Positions 55,901-62,182 of a stretch of DNA of 64,000 nt are shown in pieces. Numbering within the stretch: position 1 is the stretch's first letter; every line of letters begins with the position of its first letter. The stretch lies in assembly GCF_003013475.1 (NCBI RefSeq), contig NZ_PXZO01000011.1, forward strand, positions 186,001 to 250,000. Direction: 5' to 3'. Made by a program: the position numbers and the translations under genes. This DNA is from Brevibacillus porteri (GTDB lineage Bacteria; Bacillota; Bacilli; Brevibacillales; Brevibacillaceae). The notes beneath the pieces are model-generated. The model searched no databases, was not told the DNA's origin, and saw nothing but the letters and a program-made list of their open reading frames with translations.

Positions 55901-58900
55901 AAATCAGGGGTGTCCGTATCGAGCTGGGTGAAATCGAGACACAGCTACGCAAGCTGGACGGAATCTTGGAAGCAGTTGTCATCGCAAGAGAGGATCACAG
56001 ACAAGAAAAGTATTTATGCGCGTACATGGTGGCAGAGCACGAGATCGACACAGCACAAGTACGCCAGGAATTGCTAAAAGATTTGCCTCAAGCGATGATT
56101 CCATCGTATTTTGTAACGCTTGAAGCGCTGCCGCTAACCGCAAATGGGAAGATCGACAGACGTTCCTTGCCGGCGCCAGATGTATCCATGCTTAGAACGA
56201 CGGATTACGTAGCACCTCGTACGGAGTTGGAAGCGCAATTGGCCCGCGTATGGGAGCAAGTGCTGAATATGGAGCAAGTAGGGATTCTGGATGATTTCTT
56301 TGCAATTGGCGGTCACTCCCTGCGTGCGATGAGTGTGATTTCGAGCATGCATAACGAATATCAAGTCGATATTCCGCTTCGTGTTTTGTTCGAAAAACCG
56401 ACGATTCAACAGTTGGCTGCACACATCGAAGAGACAGCAAGAGGATATGTCATTTCGATTCAACCAGCACCTGCGCAAGAGTATTATCCTGTTTCATCGG
56501 CTCAAAAGCGCATGTATATCCTCCATCAATTTGAAGGGGTCGGTATTAGCTACAATATGCCTTCGACCATGCTGATCGAAGGGAAGCTGGAACCGGAACG
56601 ATTAGAGACAGCGTTCAAGCAGCTGATAGAGCGACATGAGAGTCTTCGTACGTCTTTTGCCGTTGTAAATGGAGAACCTGTTCAGAAGGTTCACGAGGAA
56701 GTTTCTTTTGAACTTTCGTATACAACGATCACAGAAGACCAGGCACAAGAGGTCCTTTCAACCCTCGTTCAGCCATTCGATCTGGGAGTAGCGCCGTTGC
56801 TTCGCGTCCGTCTGCTGCAAATCGGAGAAGATCGTCATGTGCTCTTTACCGACATGCATCATAGCATTTCCGACGGTGTATCTTCTGGTATTCTCCTGAC
56901 AGATTTAGTGCAGCTGTACCAAGGGGACGTTTTGCCAGAACTGCGAATCCAGTACAAGGACTTCTCCGTATGGCAACAGGAGCTTTTCCAATCCGATGCT
57001 TTCAACAAGCAAGAAGAGCACTGGGCACAAGTGTTTGCAGACGAAATTCCAGTACTAAACCTGCAAACGGATTTCACCCGACCAAGCATTCAAAATTTCG
57101 CAGGGGATCAGTTTACCATCGGAACGGGTAAACAACTCATGGAAGGCTTGAACCAGCTGGCTCGAGAAACGGGAACGACGCTGTACATGGTGCTCCTTGC
57201 GACGTACAACGTACTGCTTTCCAAGTATTCCGGGCAGGAGGACATCATCGTCGGTACGCCGATTACAGGCAGATCCCATGCTGAATTGGAACCAATCGTC
57301 GGTATGTTTGTAAACACATTGGCGATGAGAAACAAGCCGCATGCTGGGAAAACATTCACCGAGTTGTTGCTGGAAGTCAAGCAGAATGCATTAGACGCTT
57401 ACGCTCATCAGGATTATCCGTTTGAGGAGCTGGTGGAAAAACTCGACATTCCGCGAGACTTAAGCAGAAACCCGCTCTTTGACACTATGTTTACTGTGCA
57501 GAACAACACGGATGATTCCATCGATCTGCTCGGATTGACACTTGCTCCTTTCATGACTGATCAGGCTGGCAACCATTCCAAATTCGATTTGACGCTGATT
57601 GCCACAGAAGAGCGTGAAGAGATTAGCATTGGCGTGGAGTACAGCACGAGCTTGTTTACGAGAGAGACGATTGAACGGTTAAGCAACCACTTCATGGCTA
57701 TTGCCCAAATCGTTGTGCAAAATCCACATATCCGCTTGAGTGAAATCGACATGCTCAGGGCGGAGGAGAAGCAGCAAATTTTCGAGCATTTCAATGATAC
57801 AGCTGTCAGCTATGTACAAGACAAAACGCTGCATCAATTATTCGAAGAGCAAGTTGCGAAGACGCCAGATCAGGAAGCTATTCTCTTCAACGGTCTGTCA
57901 CTGACGTACAGCGAGCTCAATGAACGAGCCAACAGACTGGCAAGAGTTCTGCGCACCAAAGGAATTGGACCTGATCGTCTTGTAGCAGTCATGGCGGAGC
58001 GTTCACCAGAGATGATCATTGGCATCCTCGGTATTTTAAAGGCAGGCGGTGCGTATGTTCCGATCGATCCGGCGTATCCGCAAGAACGCATTCAGTACTT
58101 GCTGGAGGACAGCGACGCAGCACTGCTTCTCTGCCAGTCTCATCTGTCAGAACTATTGTCTCGCGTGTCGAGCGGGCTTGATTGGCTCGATCTGAACGCA
58201 GAGCATGAAGTCGAAATGGATGGCGCCAATCTCGCATCACTCAATCAACCGACTGATCTTGCCTATGTGATCTATACATCGGGGACGACCGGTAAGCCGA
58301 AGGGCGTCATGATTCCACATCAGGGAATCGTCAATTGCTTGCAGTGGAGAAGAGATGAGTATGGATTCGGACCGGGAGACAAGGCGTTGCAGGTATTCTC
58401 TTTTGCCTTCGATGGGTTTGTAGCCAGCTTGTTCGCTCCGCTTCTCGGTGGTGCTAGTTGCGTCTTGCCGAGAGAGGAAGAAGCCAAAGATCCGGTAGCG
58501 CTGAAAAAGCTGATTGCCTCAACGGGAGTCACACATTATTACGGGGTACCGAGTCTGTTCCAAGCGATTTTGGATTGCTCAACCGCTGCAGATTTCACTC
58601 CTCTGCGTTGCGTAACATTGGGAGGCGAGAAACTACCTGCGCAGCTTGTGCAAAAAACGAAAGAAAAACATCCAGCAATCGAGATCAACAATGAATACGG
58701 TCCGACCGAAAACAGCGTCGTCACTACCATCTCTCGTTCGATCGAAGCAGGGCAAGACATCACGATTGGGCGACCGCTAGCCAATGTACAGGTTTACATC
58801 GTAGATACACAACATCACTTGCAACCGATCGGCGTAGTGGGAGAGCTATGCATCGGAGGACCCGGACTTGCAAGAGGTTATTTGAATAAATCAGAGCTCA

Positions 58901-60315
58901 CACAAGAGAAGTTCGTTCCGAATCCGTTTGTGCCAGGAGAGCTCATGTACAAAACAGGTGACTTGGTGAAATGGCGGACAGATGGCACGATCGATTATAT
59001 CGGTAGGGCTGACGAACAGGTGAAGGTGAGAGGGTACCGCATCGAGATAGGGGAAATCGAGAGCACCATACTTGCTTACGATGGCATCGATCAAGCAGTG
59101 GTGGTTGTGCATGAGGATGACGTAACGGCCGGACAGTATCTTTGCGCGTATCTTGTTCCAGCAGCAGAGGTATCCGTTTCTGAGCTGAGAAGGCATCTGG
59201 CGAAGGAACTGCCTGCGTACATGGTTCCAAGCTATTTTGTCCAGTTGGATCAACTGCCGCTTTCGGCCAATGGAAAAGTGGATCGCAAAGCGTTACCGAA
59301 GCCACAGTCATCAGATGCGACCACACGTGAGTTCGTGGCACCAAGAACTGCGACTGAGCATCAATTGGCATCCATTTGGCAGGAAGTTTTGGGAATCGAA
59401 CCGATCGGCATCACTGACCATTTCTTTGAACTGGGTGGACATTCCTTGAAAGCAACGCTGCTGGTTGCAAAGGTGTATGAGTACATGCAGATTGAATTGC
59501 CGTTGAACCTCATTTTCCAGCATCCAACCATTGAGAAGGTAGCGGATTTCATCACGAACAAGAACTTTGAGGGCAACTCCGGAAGAGCCATTCTCTTAAA
59601 TGAAGAGACGGCTAGAAAGGTATTCTGCTTTACGCCAATTGGTGCCCAGAGCGTCTATTACCAGAAGCTTGCTGATGAAATCAAGGGCGTTTCCCTGCAT
59701 AGCTTTGATTTTATCGAAGAAGACAATCGACTTGAGCAGTACATCGAAGCGATCGTGGCGATTGATCCAAAAGGTCCGTATACGCTCATGGGATATTCAT
59801 CAGGAGGCAATCTAGCGTTTGATGTTGCAAAAGAACTGGAGAACCAAGGATATGTCGTGACCGACCTCATCTTGTTCGATTCATACTGGAAAGACAAGGT
59901 GATGGAAAGGACTCTGGCGGAAACAGAGAGTGACATTGCCCAGTTATTTGCCGAAATTGGAGAAAACATCGAGATGTTCAACATGACACAAGAAGACTTC
60001 AATTTGTACGCTGCAAATGAATTCGTCAAGCAAAGCTTCATTCGAAAAACGGTCAGCTACGTCATGCACCACAATCAACTGATCAATACGGGTGCAACGA
60101 ACGCAGAGATCCATCTCATTCAATCAGAGCTGGAATCGGGTGAGGAAGATCTAGTCGCAGTCAAATGGAATGAAGCCGCTTGGGCACAGGCTACGAAACG
60201 ACTGATGACGTACGAAGGGTACGGAATCCACTCCAGAATGCTGGGAGGAAATTACGTGTCGATGAATGCCTCCATCCTCCGAGACATCCTGCAAGAGCTG
60301 TTCATTCTGAAATAA
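40852..60315 (+). CDS. tycC: Tyrocidine synthetase C (six modules plus thioesterase)
   Basis: This 6487-residue NRPS, matching reference TycC (about 6486), adds residues 5-10 and releases the cyclic peptide. It has six C-A-T modules with carrier serines at 1000, 2037, 3075, 4112, 5156 and 6198, then a type I thioesterase (about 6236-6487) with GYSSG Ser6316. Predicted residues are Asn, Gln, Tyr, Val, Orn and Leu. All six condensation domains have intact HHxxxDG (HHIIVDG, HHIISDG, HHIVVDG, HHIISDG, HHIISDG, HHSISDG). No epimerase is present, fitting all-L residues. The N-terminus MNKQENIAKIYPLTPLQEGM is the acceptor COM region for TycB. ATG 40852 (GAGGTG 5 bases upstream) is preferred over a start 12 bases earlier because it gives the reference N-terminus. 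Confidence 0.97.
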   Translation: MNKQENIAKIYPLTPLQEGMLFHAVKDTDSSAYCLQMSAKLQGDFHLPIFEESMNKLVENNEVLRTVFVYQNLQRPRQVVFKERKVTVHFENIAHLSIDDQNEYIKAYTSQHHTFELTKDILMKAAIFQTGENQYQFVWAFHHIIVDGWSLGVLLHKLLGYYAAIRKGEAVPREATKPYSEYIKWLDKQNKEEALTYWQNYLEGYDHQADFPKKKNVAEDGHYVHVENLFTVAPEKTQQLMQIANQNQATMSSVFQSLWGILASKYKNSDDVVFGSVVSGRPPGIQGIESMVGLFINTIPTRVQTNKKLTFSGLLKTVQKQALASASYDFAPLYEIQSKTVLKQELIDHLVTYENYPDSGLNDLEDSLGFQFNVENGEEQTSYDFNVVVAVAPSNEMYVKLSYNASVYEESFMNRVEGHLKTIIEQVIHNPNVLLEDIGIITDEEKQQLLVAYNDTTADYPRDKMIFELIAEQARQTPSKVAVVCGEDRFTYRELQERSNQLARALRGKGITQGSIVSIMAEHSLELIVAIMGVLKSGGAYLPIDPEYPIERIQYLLDDSQTTILLTQSHLQEKVEFEGDILYLDNPSMFEGDSTDLDTACTPDDLAYMIYTSGSTGNPKGAMITHRGLVNYIWWANKEYVQGEAVDFPLYSSISFDLTVTSIFTPLLSGNTIYVYRGTDKVQVILDIIQDNQVGIIKLTPTHLKLIEEIDGTNSSIRRFIVGGENLPTQLAKRIYENFGQNVKIFNEYGPTETVVGCMIYLYDPKKPIQESVPIGVPADNVQLYLLDSSMQPIPVGSIGEMYISGDGVAKGYFNRPDLTQEKFIDNPFRPGTKMYRTGDLAKWLPDGNMEYLGRIDHQVKIRGHRIEMGEIETRLTQHEWIKEAVVIADKDDSGQNVLYAYIVSEQELTVSELREHLGSTLPSYMIPSFFVRLEEIPLTANGKVERKKLPKPDGAVVTGTAYVAPQNETETKLAEIWQQALGVSRVGVHDHFFDLGGHSLKAMTVIFQVSKALEVDLPVKALFENPTVSQLAAFISRSGKSKYTAIQRVEVKEFYPVSSAQKRMYILQQFEGSGISYNISGAMLLEGKLDYNRFASTVQRLAERHEALRTSFHRIDGEPVQKVHNEVEVPTLMLKSTEDKAEQIMRDFVRPFDLGTAPLIRTGLVKLGKDRHLFLLDMHHIISDGVSSQILLSEFAKLYQGEALQPLSLQYKDFAAWQNELFQTDVYKKQELHWLNTFADEIPLLNLPTDYPRPTIQSFEGDLVLLDTGKELTERLRKVAADTGTTLYMVLLAAYHVLLSKYSGQEDIIVGTPVAGRSHADVENIMGIFVNTLAMRNHPASDKTFTRFLQEVKQNALAAYDNQDYPFEELVEKLAIQRDISRNPLFDTMFSLENANQQSLEIEQLTAAPFEIFNKISKFDLALNASESQSDIQFQFAFGTKLFKKETIQRMAHHYLEILRTLSAQPNAKLAEIDMMTEAEKRALILNVNDTFVERSADQVLHQLFEEQVLLTPDQVAVSYDGYTLTYRQLNARANQVARLLRSKGTQPDTLIGIMVDRSIGMVVSMLAVLKAGGAYTPIDPTYPPERIQYMLSDSKAPILLTQRHLKETVEYAGEIIDVDDEAIYAGDDTNVDHVSGRDDLAYVIYTSGSTGNPKGVMIAHQAICNHMLWMKNAFPLTTEDAVLQKTPFSFDASVWEFYLPLITGGRLVLAKPDGHRDIEYMTRMISEEKITTLQMVPSLLDLIMTEPAWSSCTSLQRVFCGGEALTPALVSRFYETQTAQLINLYGPTESTIDATYWICPRLPEYGAIPIGKPIDNVRLYVVNASNQLQPVGVAGELCIAGDGLARGYWNREELTTASFIDNPFERDSRMYRTGDMVRYLACGNVEYLGRIDHQVKIRGHRIELGEIEARLLQHEWIKTAIVLARPDEKGQNNLYAYIVSDQEIKTADLRAYMASHLPSYMVPSYFVYLEKLPLTANGKVDRKALPQPEGASSSETVYVAPRNEVEATLADIWQSVLGVNEIGIHDHFFELGGHSLKAMNVISLIHRTLQVDVPLKTLFESPTIADLSLYIATASKGKYTTIEPVQKQEYYSVSSAQKRMFILRQMEGAGISYNMPGILYIDGKLDTARLQQALKSLVRRHESLRTSFHSMKGETVQRVHEDVELEISLMESTEGELKQIVEQFIQPFDLEKAPLIRAGLVKLAPERHLFMLDLHHIVVDGVSIGILVQELAQLYHGEELPELSIQYKDFAHWQNQWFEREEFAAQEAYWIDTFTGEIPVLNLATDYPRPSVKSFEGERFVFSSGALLKKELNRLAHGTGATLYMVLLAAYNVLLSKYAGQEDIIVGAPTAGRSHAETDSIIGMFVNTLALRNEPVGDKTFLSFLAEVKNNTLKAFENQDYPLDELIDKLNIQRDLSRNPLFDTVFILQNMDQKPFEMEQLTFTPYMAEVNQAKFDLSLEAYEEDEDIVFSLDYCTKLFTRKTIEKIAAHFIRILHAVIEQQAITLSEITMLSDEEKHRLLVEFNHTHKEYPQNKTLHELFEEQVEKTPQVAAVEIGDKQMSYHELNERANQLAVTLRERGVKANQFVGIMANRSVEMVVGIMAILKAGGAYVPIDPEYPEDRVAYMLEDCEARLVLTQTHLGAKLASSVSVECLYLEEEKNYSPNRSNLEPIQTASDLAYVIYTSGTTGKPKGVMIEHRGIVNSVLWKKEEYQFSVDDRSLVPLSFAFDAFVLSFFTPILSGSTVVLAEDAEAKDPVSLRNLIAAARCTQMTCVPSLFQAILECSSAADISSLQTVTLGGEKVSAQLVEKSNQHNPQLVIVNEYGPTESSVVATWQRISQLDSAITIGRPIANTSIYIVDKFHQLQPIGVVGEICIGGHGLARGYWNKPELTAEKFVSHPYLEGDRMYKTGDLGKWLPDGTIEFVGRLDEQVKVRGYRIEIGEIESVMLSFEKLTSAVVIVHEDQQGQSSLAAYYTAEEKLEVSNLWSYLSQSLPSYMIPAHLVQLDLLPLTPNGKIDRKALPKPEGRPVTGAEYVAPASPVESSLVEIWERVLGVNDIGVLDNFFQLGGHSLKAMSLAAQIHREYQVEVPLRVLFATPTIQALAQYIETSGKDTHVPIQPVPLQAYYPVSSAQKRMFVLRQFEGTGTVYNMPSVMYIEGDLDRARFETAIHGLVNRHESLRTSFHTVNGEPVQRVHEAVELDVRYEDLTEDQVEQTIEAFVQAFDLQKAPLLRVGLFSLGGKRHLFLMDMHHIISDGVSVGIIMEEFSKLYRNENLPELAVQYKDFAVWQTELFQTDIYTKHENYWLKSFAGDIPVLNLPADYSRPMVQSFEGDCISFQTDKTLMDDLYKLAHENQTTLFMVLLAAYNVLLSKYSGQEDIVVGTPIAGRSHADVEKVLGMFVNTLALRNYPDGTKSFQAFLEDVKQNTLQAYAHQDYPFEALVEKLEIQRDLSRNPLFDTMFILQNLDKKAYELDGLKFEAYSGDGQQGNAKFDLTLEAHEDETGIHFGLVYSTKLFQRDTIERMAGHFLQVLRGVIADQTSALRQINLLGEEEKHLVTVAFNNTFAAYPREGTIQELFEEQVERTPEHTAVVMNEQMLTYRELNQKANQIASALRREEIGKDSVVGLIADRSLEMITGIMGIIKAGGAYLGIDPEHPSERISYMLEDGGVKVVLVQRHLLHLVEEGLIPIILEDESLEKEDASNLANFNDAKDLAYVMYTSGSTGKPKGVMVEHRNVTRLVKNTNYVQVREEDRMIQTGAIGFDAMTFEIFGALLHGASLFLVTKDVLLDAEKLGSFLRENRITTMWLTSPLFNQLSQDNPAMFDGLRALIVGGEALSPRHINKVNSAHPALEIWNGYGPTENTTFSTCYLIEKEFEDNIPIGKPITNSTTYIVDRYNQPQPIGVPGELCVGGDGVARGYLNKPELTAEKFVPNPFVSGENMYRTGDLARWKADGTIEYLGRIDQQVKIRGYRIELGEIETVLTNLAKVKEAVVTVMDDTNGQKALCAYFVPETELDASELREAISKELPSYMVPAFYVQMDKLPLTANGKLDRRALPEPTGDRVQSSTYVAPQNATETKLAEIWQEVLGIHAIGIHDNFFELGGHSLKAMNVITQVHKAFQVELPLKALFECPTIHELAGYIAASEIEQFETIEPVEQADYYPVSFAQKRMYILHEFEGSGISYNVPNVLIIDGHLDYERFEHAIRTLVKRHESLRTSFHSINGEPVQRVHEDVALLIGISEATEDQVEQRIQELVQPFDLEVAPLFRVDLIKLGAERHLFFMDMHHIISDGVSLAVIAKEFASLYEEKQLPDMRIQYKDFAAWQTKLSQSERFQKQEDYWTNVFAGEIPLLNLPNDFPRPTVQSFEGDTVAIGTGNELLVELRQLAANTGSTLFMVLLAAYNVLLSKYAGQEEIVVGTPIAGRSHADVERIVGMFVNTLALKNVAGGNLTFREFLGDVRQNALHAFEHQDYPFEHLVDKLQVRRDLSRNPLFDTMFSLGLADSSALEIAGLNMSPYPVDGNIAKFDIALDAMEQQDELLVQFSYCTKLFAKESIDRMATHYVNLLKTIIANPDSKLAEFSVLSKDEMEQMLHDFNATKAAYPTNKTFQELFEEQVEKTPNQVAVIFEDEQLTYRELNEKANQLARVLRQKGVKPESTVGIMVDRSLYMVVGTLGILKAGGAYVPIDPDYPLERQAFILEDSDAKLFLTLQKLNTQLAFPHETLYLDAEGLYQGEASNLEPVALPEHAAYIIYTSGTTGKPKGVVIEHRSYANVAFAWQDEYHLDTFPVRLLQMASFAFDVSTGDFARALLTGGQLVICPNEVKMDPASLYEIIKRYEITIFEATPALIMPLMHYIYENKLDISQMQLLILGADSCPAEDFKTLLTRFSHSLRIVNSYGVTEACIDSSYYEETDVSSIRSGTVPIGKPLPNMQMYVMDQQLNLQPVGVVGELCIGGAGVARGYLNRPDLTLEKFVPNPFAPGELLYRSGDLAKWRADGNVEFLGRNDHQVKIRGVRIELGEIETQLRKLDGILEAVVIAREDHRQEKYLCAYMVAEHEIDTAQVRQELLKDLPQAMIPSYFVTLEALPLTANGKIDRRSLPAPDVSMLRTTDYVAPRTELEAQLARVWEQVLNMEQVGILDDFFAIGGHSLRAMSVISSMHNEYQVDIPLRVLFEKPTIQQLAAHIEETARGYVISIQPAPAQEYYPVSSAQKRMYILHQFEGVGISYNMPSTMLIEGKLEPERLETAFKQLIERHESLRTSFAVVNGEPVQKVHEEVSFELSYTTITEDQAQEVLSTLVQPFDLGVAPLLRVRLLQIGEDRHVLFTDMHHSISDGVSSGILLTDLVQLYQGDVLPELRIQYKDFSVWQQELFQSDAFNKQEEHWAQVFADEIPVLNLQTDFTRPSIQNFAGDQFTIGTGKQLMEGLNQLARETGTTLYMVLLATYNVLLSKYSGQEDIIVGTPITGRSHAELEPIVGMFVNTLAMRNKPHAGKTFTELLLEVKQNALDAYAHQDYPFEELVEKLDIPRDLSRNPLFDTMFTVQNNTDDSIDLLGLTLAPFMTDQAGNHSKFDLTLIATEEREEISIGVEYSTSLFTRETIERLSNHFMAIAQIVVQNPHIRLSEIDMLRAEEKQQIFEHFNDTAVSYVQDKTLHQLFEEQVAKTPDQEAILFNGLSLTYSELNERANRLARVLRTKGIGPDRLVAVMAERSPEMIIGILGILKAGGAYVPIDPAYPQERIQYLLEDSDAALLLCQSHLSELLSRVSSGLDWLDLNAEHEVEMDGANLASLNQPTDLAYVIYTSGTTGKPKGVMIPHQGIVNCLQWRRDEYGFGPGDKALQVFSFAFDGFVASLFAPLLGGASCVLPREEEAKDPVALKKLIASTGVTHYYGVPSLFQAILDCSTAADFTPLRCVTLGGEKLPAQLVQKTKEKHPAIEINNEYGPTENSVVTTISRSIEAGQDITIGRPLANVQVYIVDTQHHLQPIGVVGELCIGGPGLARGYLNKSELTQEKFVPNPFVPGELMYKTGDLVKWRTDGTIDYIGRADEQVKVRGYRIEIGEIESTILAYDGIDQAVVVVHEDDVTAGQYLCAYLVPAAEVSVSELRRHLAKELPAYMVPSYFVQLDQLPLSANGKVDRKALPKPQSSDATTREFVAPRTATEHQLASIWQEVLGIEPIGITDHFFELGGHSLKATLLVAKVYEYMQIELPLNLIFQHPTIEKVADFITNKNFEGNSGRAILLNEETARKVFCFTPIGAQSVYYQKLADEIKGVSLHSFDFIEEDNRLEQYIEAIVAIDPKGPYTLMGYSSGGNLAFDVAKELENQGYVVTDLILFDSYWKDKVMERTLAETESDIAQLFAEIGENIEMFNMTQEDFNLYAANEFVKQSFIRKTVSYVMHHNQLINTGATNAEIHLIQSELESGEEDLVAVKWNEAAWAQATKRLMTYEGYGIHSRMLGGNYVSMNASILRDILQELFILK
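43972..47076 (+). other. TycC module 2: C-A(Gln)-T
   Basis: Pocket D-A-W-Q-F-G-L-I-D plus Lys from [23 protein letters not shown] and NLYGPTESTID, the glutamine code known for TycC. Oddity: the WLPDG segment before the A8 motif, kept in most of the other modules, reads YLACG here (TGDMVRYLACGNVEYLGR). Confidence 0.92.
47077..50190 (+). other. TycC module 3: C-A(Tyr)-T
   Basis: Pocket D-A-L-T-T-G-E-V-V plus Lys from FAFDAFVL, QMTCVPSL, TVTLGGEK and NEYGPTESSVV. It is a Tyr-like aromatic code. The reference TycC3 pocket as I recall it is D-A-L-V-T-G-A-V-V, so two positions differ. Tyr7 (or Phe7) is expected. Confidence 0.82.
50191..53301 (+). other. TycC module 4: C-A(Val)-T
   Basis: Pocket D-A-F-W-I-G-G-T-F plus Lys from GFDAMTFE, TMWLTSPL, LIVGGEA and NGYGPTENTTF, identical to the standard valine code. 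Confidence 0.95.
53302..56436 (+). other. TycC module 5: C-A(Orn)-T
   Basis: Pocket D-V-G-E-I-G-S-I-D plus Lys from AFDVSTGD, IFEATPAL, LILGADS and NSYGVTEACID, identical to the ornithine code. The A5 motif is YGVTE instead of YGPTE, as I recall for other Orn modules. Confidence 0.95.
56437..59556 (+). other. TycC module 6: C-A(Leu)-T
   Basis: Pocket D-G-A-Y-T-G-E-V-V plus Lys from AFDGFVAS, HYYGVPSL, CVTLGGEK and NEYGPTENSVV, identical to one of the leucine codes (the one first described from TycC). Confidence 0.95.
59557..60312 (+). other. Macrocyclising thioesterase domain of TycC
   Basis: Alpha/beta hydrolase domain. The nucleophile is Ser6316 in MGYSSGGNLAFD, the acid is Asp in LILFDSYWKD, and the base is His in YGIHSRML. 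It takes the decapeptide from the last carrier and joins its N-terminal D-Phe amine to Leu10 to close the ring, as established for tyrocidine thioesterase. Confidence 0.93.
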
Positions 60316-60335
60316 GGTCGCGGCTTTGTGATGAT

Positions 60336-60364
60336 TCCCCTTGGGAACACGTTTTCCAAGGGGA
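60336..60364. repeat. Hairpin in the tycC-tycD gap
   Basis: TCCCCTTGGGAA and TTTCCAAGGGGA arms (one G-T pair) enclose a short loop. No T tract follows (next bases are GTTCATCC), so full termination is unlikely. It could reduce read-through or protect the 3' end of the synthetase mRNA. Confidence 0.75.
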
Positions 60365-60398
60365 GTTCATCCATTACATCCTTGGAGAGGAGCAGCAC

Positions 60399-62180
60399 AT
60401 GATTTTTACCAAGCAAGCTCAGCACAGAAAGAAAGCGCCCGTGTTTGGCTGGGTACTCTCATATGTAAAGCCTTATCGAGGTTGGGTCATAATCTGTATC
60501 ATTGCCTCGCTTCTTGTGGCTGTGGCAAACATTTGGATGGGAATCCTGATCAAAACCATGGTCGAACATACGAACAACTTCGACAAGCTGGTCAGTATTG
60601 CTCTCATCATTTTTTGTCTGACCATCGTCGGTTTTCTCTCAAAATATTTCATCACGTATTCGGCAGCTAGATTCAGTTCAAGAGCCATGAGAGATTTGAA
60701 AAACAGCATGGCTTCTCATCTCGAAAAAGTTCCCATGTCCACTATGGATAAATATCATTCCGGCGATCTCGTTTCTCGCTTAACAACAGACGCCCAAATC
60801 TTGCAAAGCTTTTTGCAAAAGCATTTTTTCCAGCTTTTTTATTTGCCAGTTGTTTTTGTGGGAGCTCTTGGATTGTTGTTGGCGATCAATTGGAAGTTAA
60901 TCATCTTCAGCGTCGCAATCCTTCCCGTCGCCATCGCTATCACAGGGTGGATGAGCAGACCGCTTCAAAAATATTCGGAGCAAATGCAGGACCATCTGGG
61001 TCAAACGAACGCCATCGCTCAGGATACGCTTTCCGGGATTCACATGGTCAAAGCTTTTCAATTGGAAGGCGTTCTGTATCGTAAATACCATGCGGGTATG
61101 AAGCACGTATTGAAAAATGCGTTCCAGGCAGAGAAAAAACGCGCGTGGATGACAGCACCAGGGATTTTATTGTTTTCTTCCCCAATCCTGTTTTTTGTCG
61201 CTTATGGTGGGTACTTGATTCAGGCGGGAGAATTGGATCTGGGCAGCTTGGTCATCTTCAGCTATTTGCTTCACTTTATTATCGAACCACTTTCACTCGC
61301 ACCCGTTTTGTTTGCCCAAGTACAAGAAACATCAGGTGCGGCAAAGCGACTGCAAGAAATTTTTACACAGCCAGTCGAACAAAATGATCAGCCTGCAATT
61401 CCTGTTGATCCAGAGGCGATTCCTGTACAGTTTGAAAACGTTACGTTTGCCTACGATCAGGCAAGGATTCTTGATAACGTTAGCTTTACGTTACATCCGA
61501 GCAAGATCGTTGCGTTAGTAGGTGCCAGCGGGAGTGGAAAGAGTACCATCATGAAATTGCTGTGCGGGTTTTATCCAATGGAGCCGGGCAACGGAAGACT
61601 GAATGTTTTCGGGCATTCCATGACTGATTGGAATATGACGGACATGCGGAGCTATCTTTCCATGGTTTCTCAGGATACGACGCTATTCCCCGTGTCTATT
61701 GCAGAAAATATCTCGTATGGACGCATTCAGGCGACACAAGACGAGATCATTGCAGCGGCAAAAGCGGCCAATGCGCATGACTTCATCATGGAGCTGCCGC
61801 AAGGATATCAAACAAAAGTGGGAGAACGAGGCTCTCGTTTATCCGGAGGACAGAAACAGCGTATCGCGATTGCCCGAGCGATTTTGAAGGACGCCCCGAT
61901 TCTTCTGCTGGATGAACCAACGTCTGCCTTAGATACAGAATCGGAAGCTTTGGTCCAGGAAGCGTTGGAAAATGTGATGGAAAATCGGAGTGTTCTCGTC
62001 ATTGCTCATCGACTGTCTACGATAAAAGACGCGGATGAAGTGCTTGTTTTGGAGCAAGGACAAATTGTAGAACGAGGTACACACTACGATTTGCTTGCAC
62101 AAGGCGGCGTTTACACCAGATTGTATCAAAAACAGTTTGCCACAGAGATGCACAGCACGCTGGCTGCAGGGGGGGTATAG
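60399..62180 (+). CDS. tycD: ABC exporter subunit TycD
   Basis: This 593-residue half-transporter has six membrane helices in its first about 315 residues and one ATPase domain after about residue 340. Walker A is VGASGSGKST, Q loop VSQDTTLF, signature RLSGGQKQR, Walker B ILLLDEPTSALD and switch His IAHRLS. It resembles MsbA/LmrA-type exporters and, with TycE, probably forms a heterodimer that exports tyrocidine and protects the producer. That role is assumed from operon position in the known tyc cluster. ATG 60399 follows GGAGAGGAG; a much longer open frame reaching into tycC is rejected. The next ATG is 2 bases after its stop, so translation is coupled. Confidence 0.92.
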   Translation: MIFTKQAQHRKKAPVFGWVLSYVKPYRGWVIICIIASLLVAVANIWMGILIKTMVEHTNNFDKLVSIALIIFCLTIVGFLSKYFITYSAARFSSRAMRDLKNSMASHLEKVPMSTMDKYHSGDLVSRLTTDAQILQSFLQKHFFQLFYLPVVFVGALGLLLAINWKLIIFSVAILPVAIAITGWMSRPLQKYSEQMQDHLGQTNAIAQDTLSGIHMVKAFQLEGVLYRKYHAGMKHVLKNAFQAEKKRAWMTAPGILLFSSPILFFVAYGGYLIQAGELDLGSLVIFSYLLHFIIEPLSLAPVLFAQVQETSGAAKRLQEIFTQPVEQNDQPAIPVDPEAIPVQFENVTFAYDQARILDNVSFTLHPSKIVALVGASGSGKSTIMKLLCGFYPMEPGNGRLNVFGHSMTDWNMTDMRSYLSMVSQDTTLFPVSIAENISYGRIQATQDEIIAAAKAANAHDFIMELPQGYQTKVGERGSRLSGGQKQRIAIARAILKDAPILLLDEPTSALDTESEALVQEALENVMENRSVLVIAHRLSTIKDADEVLVLEQGQIVERGTHYDLLAQGGVYTRLYQKQFATEMHSTLAAGGV

Positions 62181-62182
62181 GC

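Noticed and set aside
29977..60315. Long approximate repeats about 3.1 kb apart
   Set aside because: They are NRPS modules, expected to be similar to each other; not mobile elements or assembly duplications, since each module has its own pocket code.
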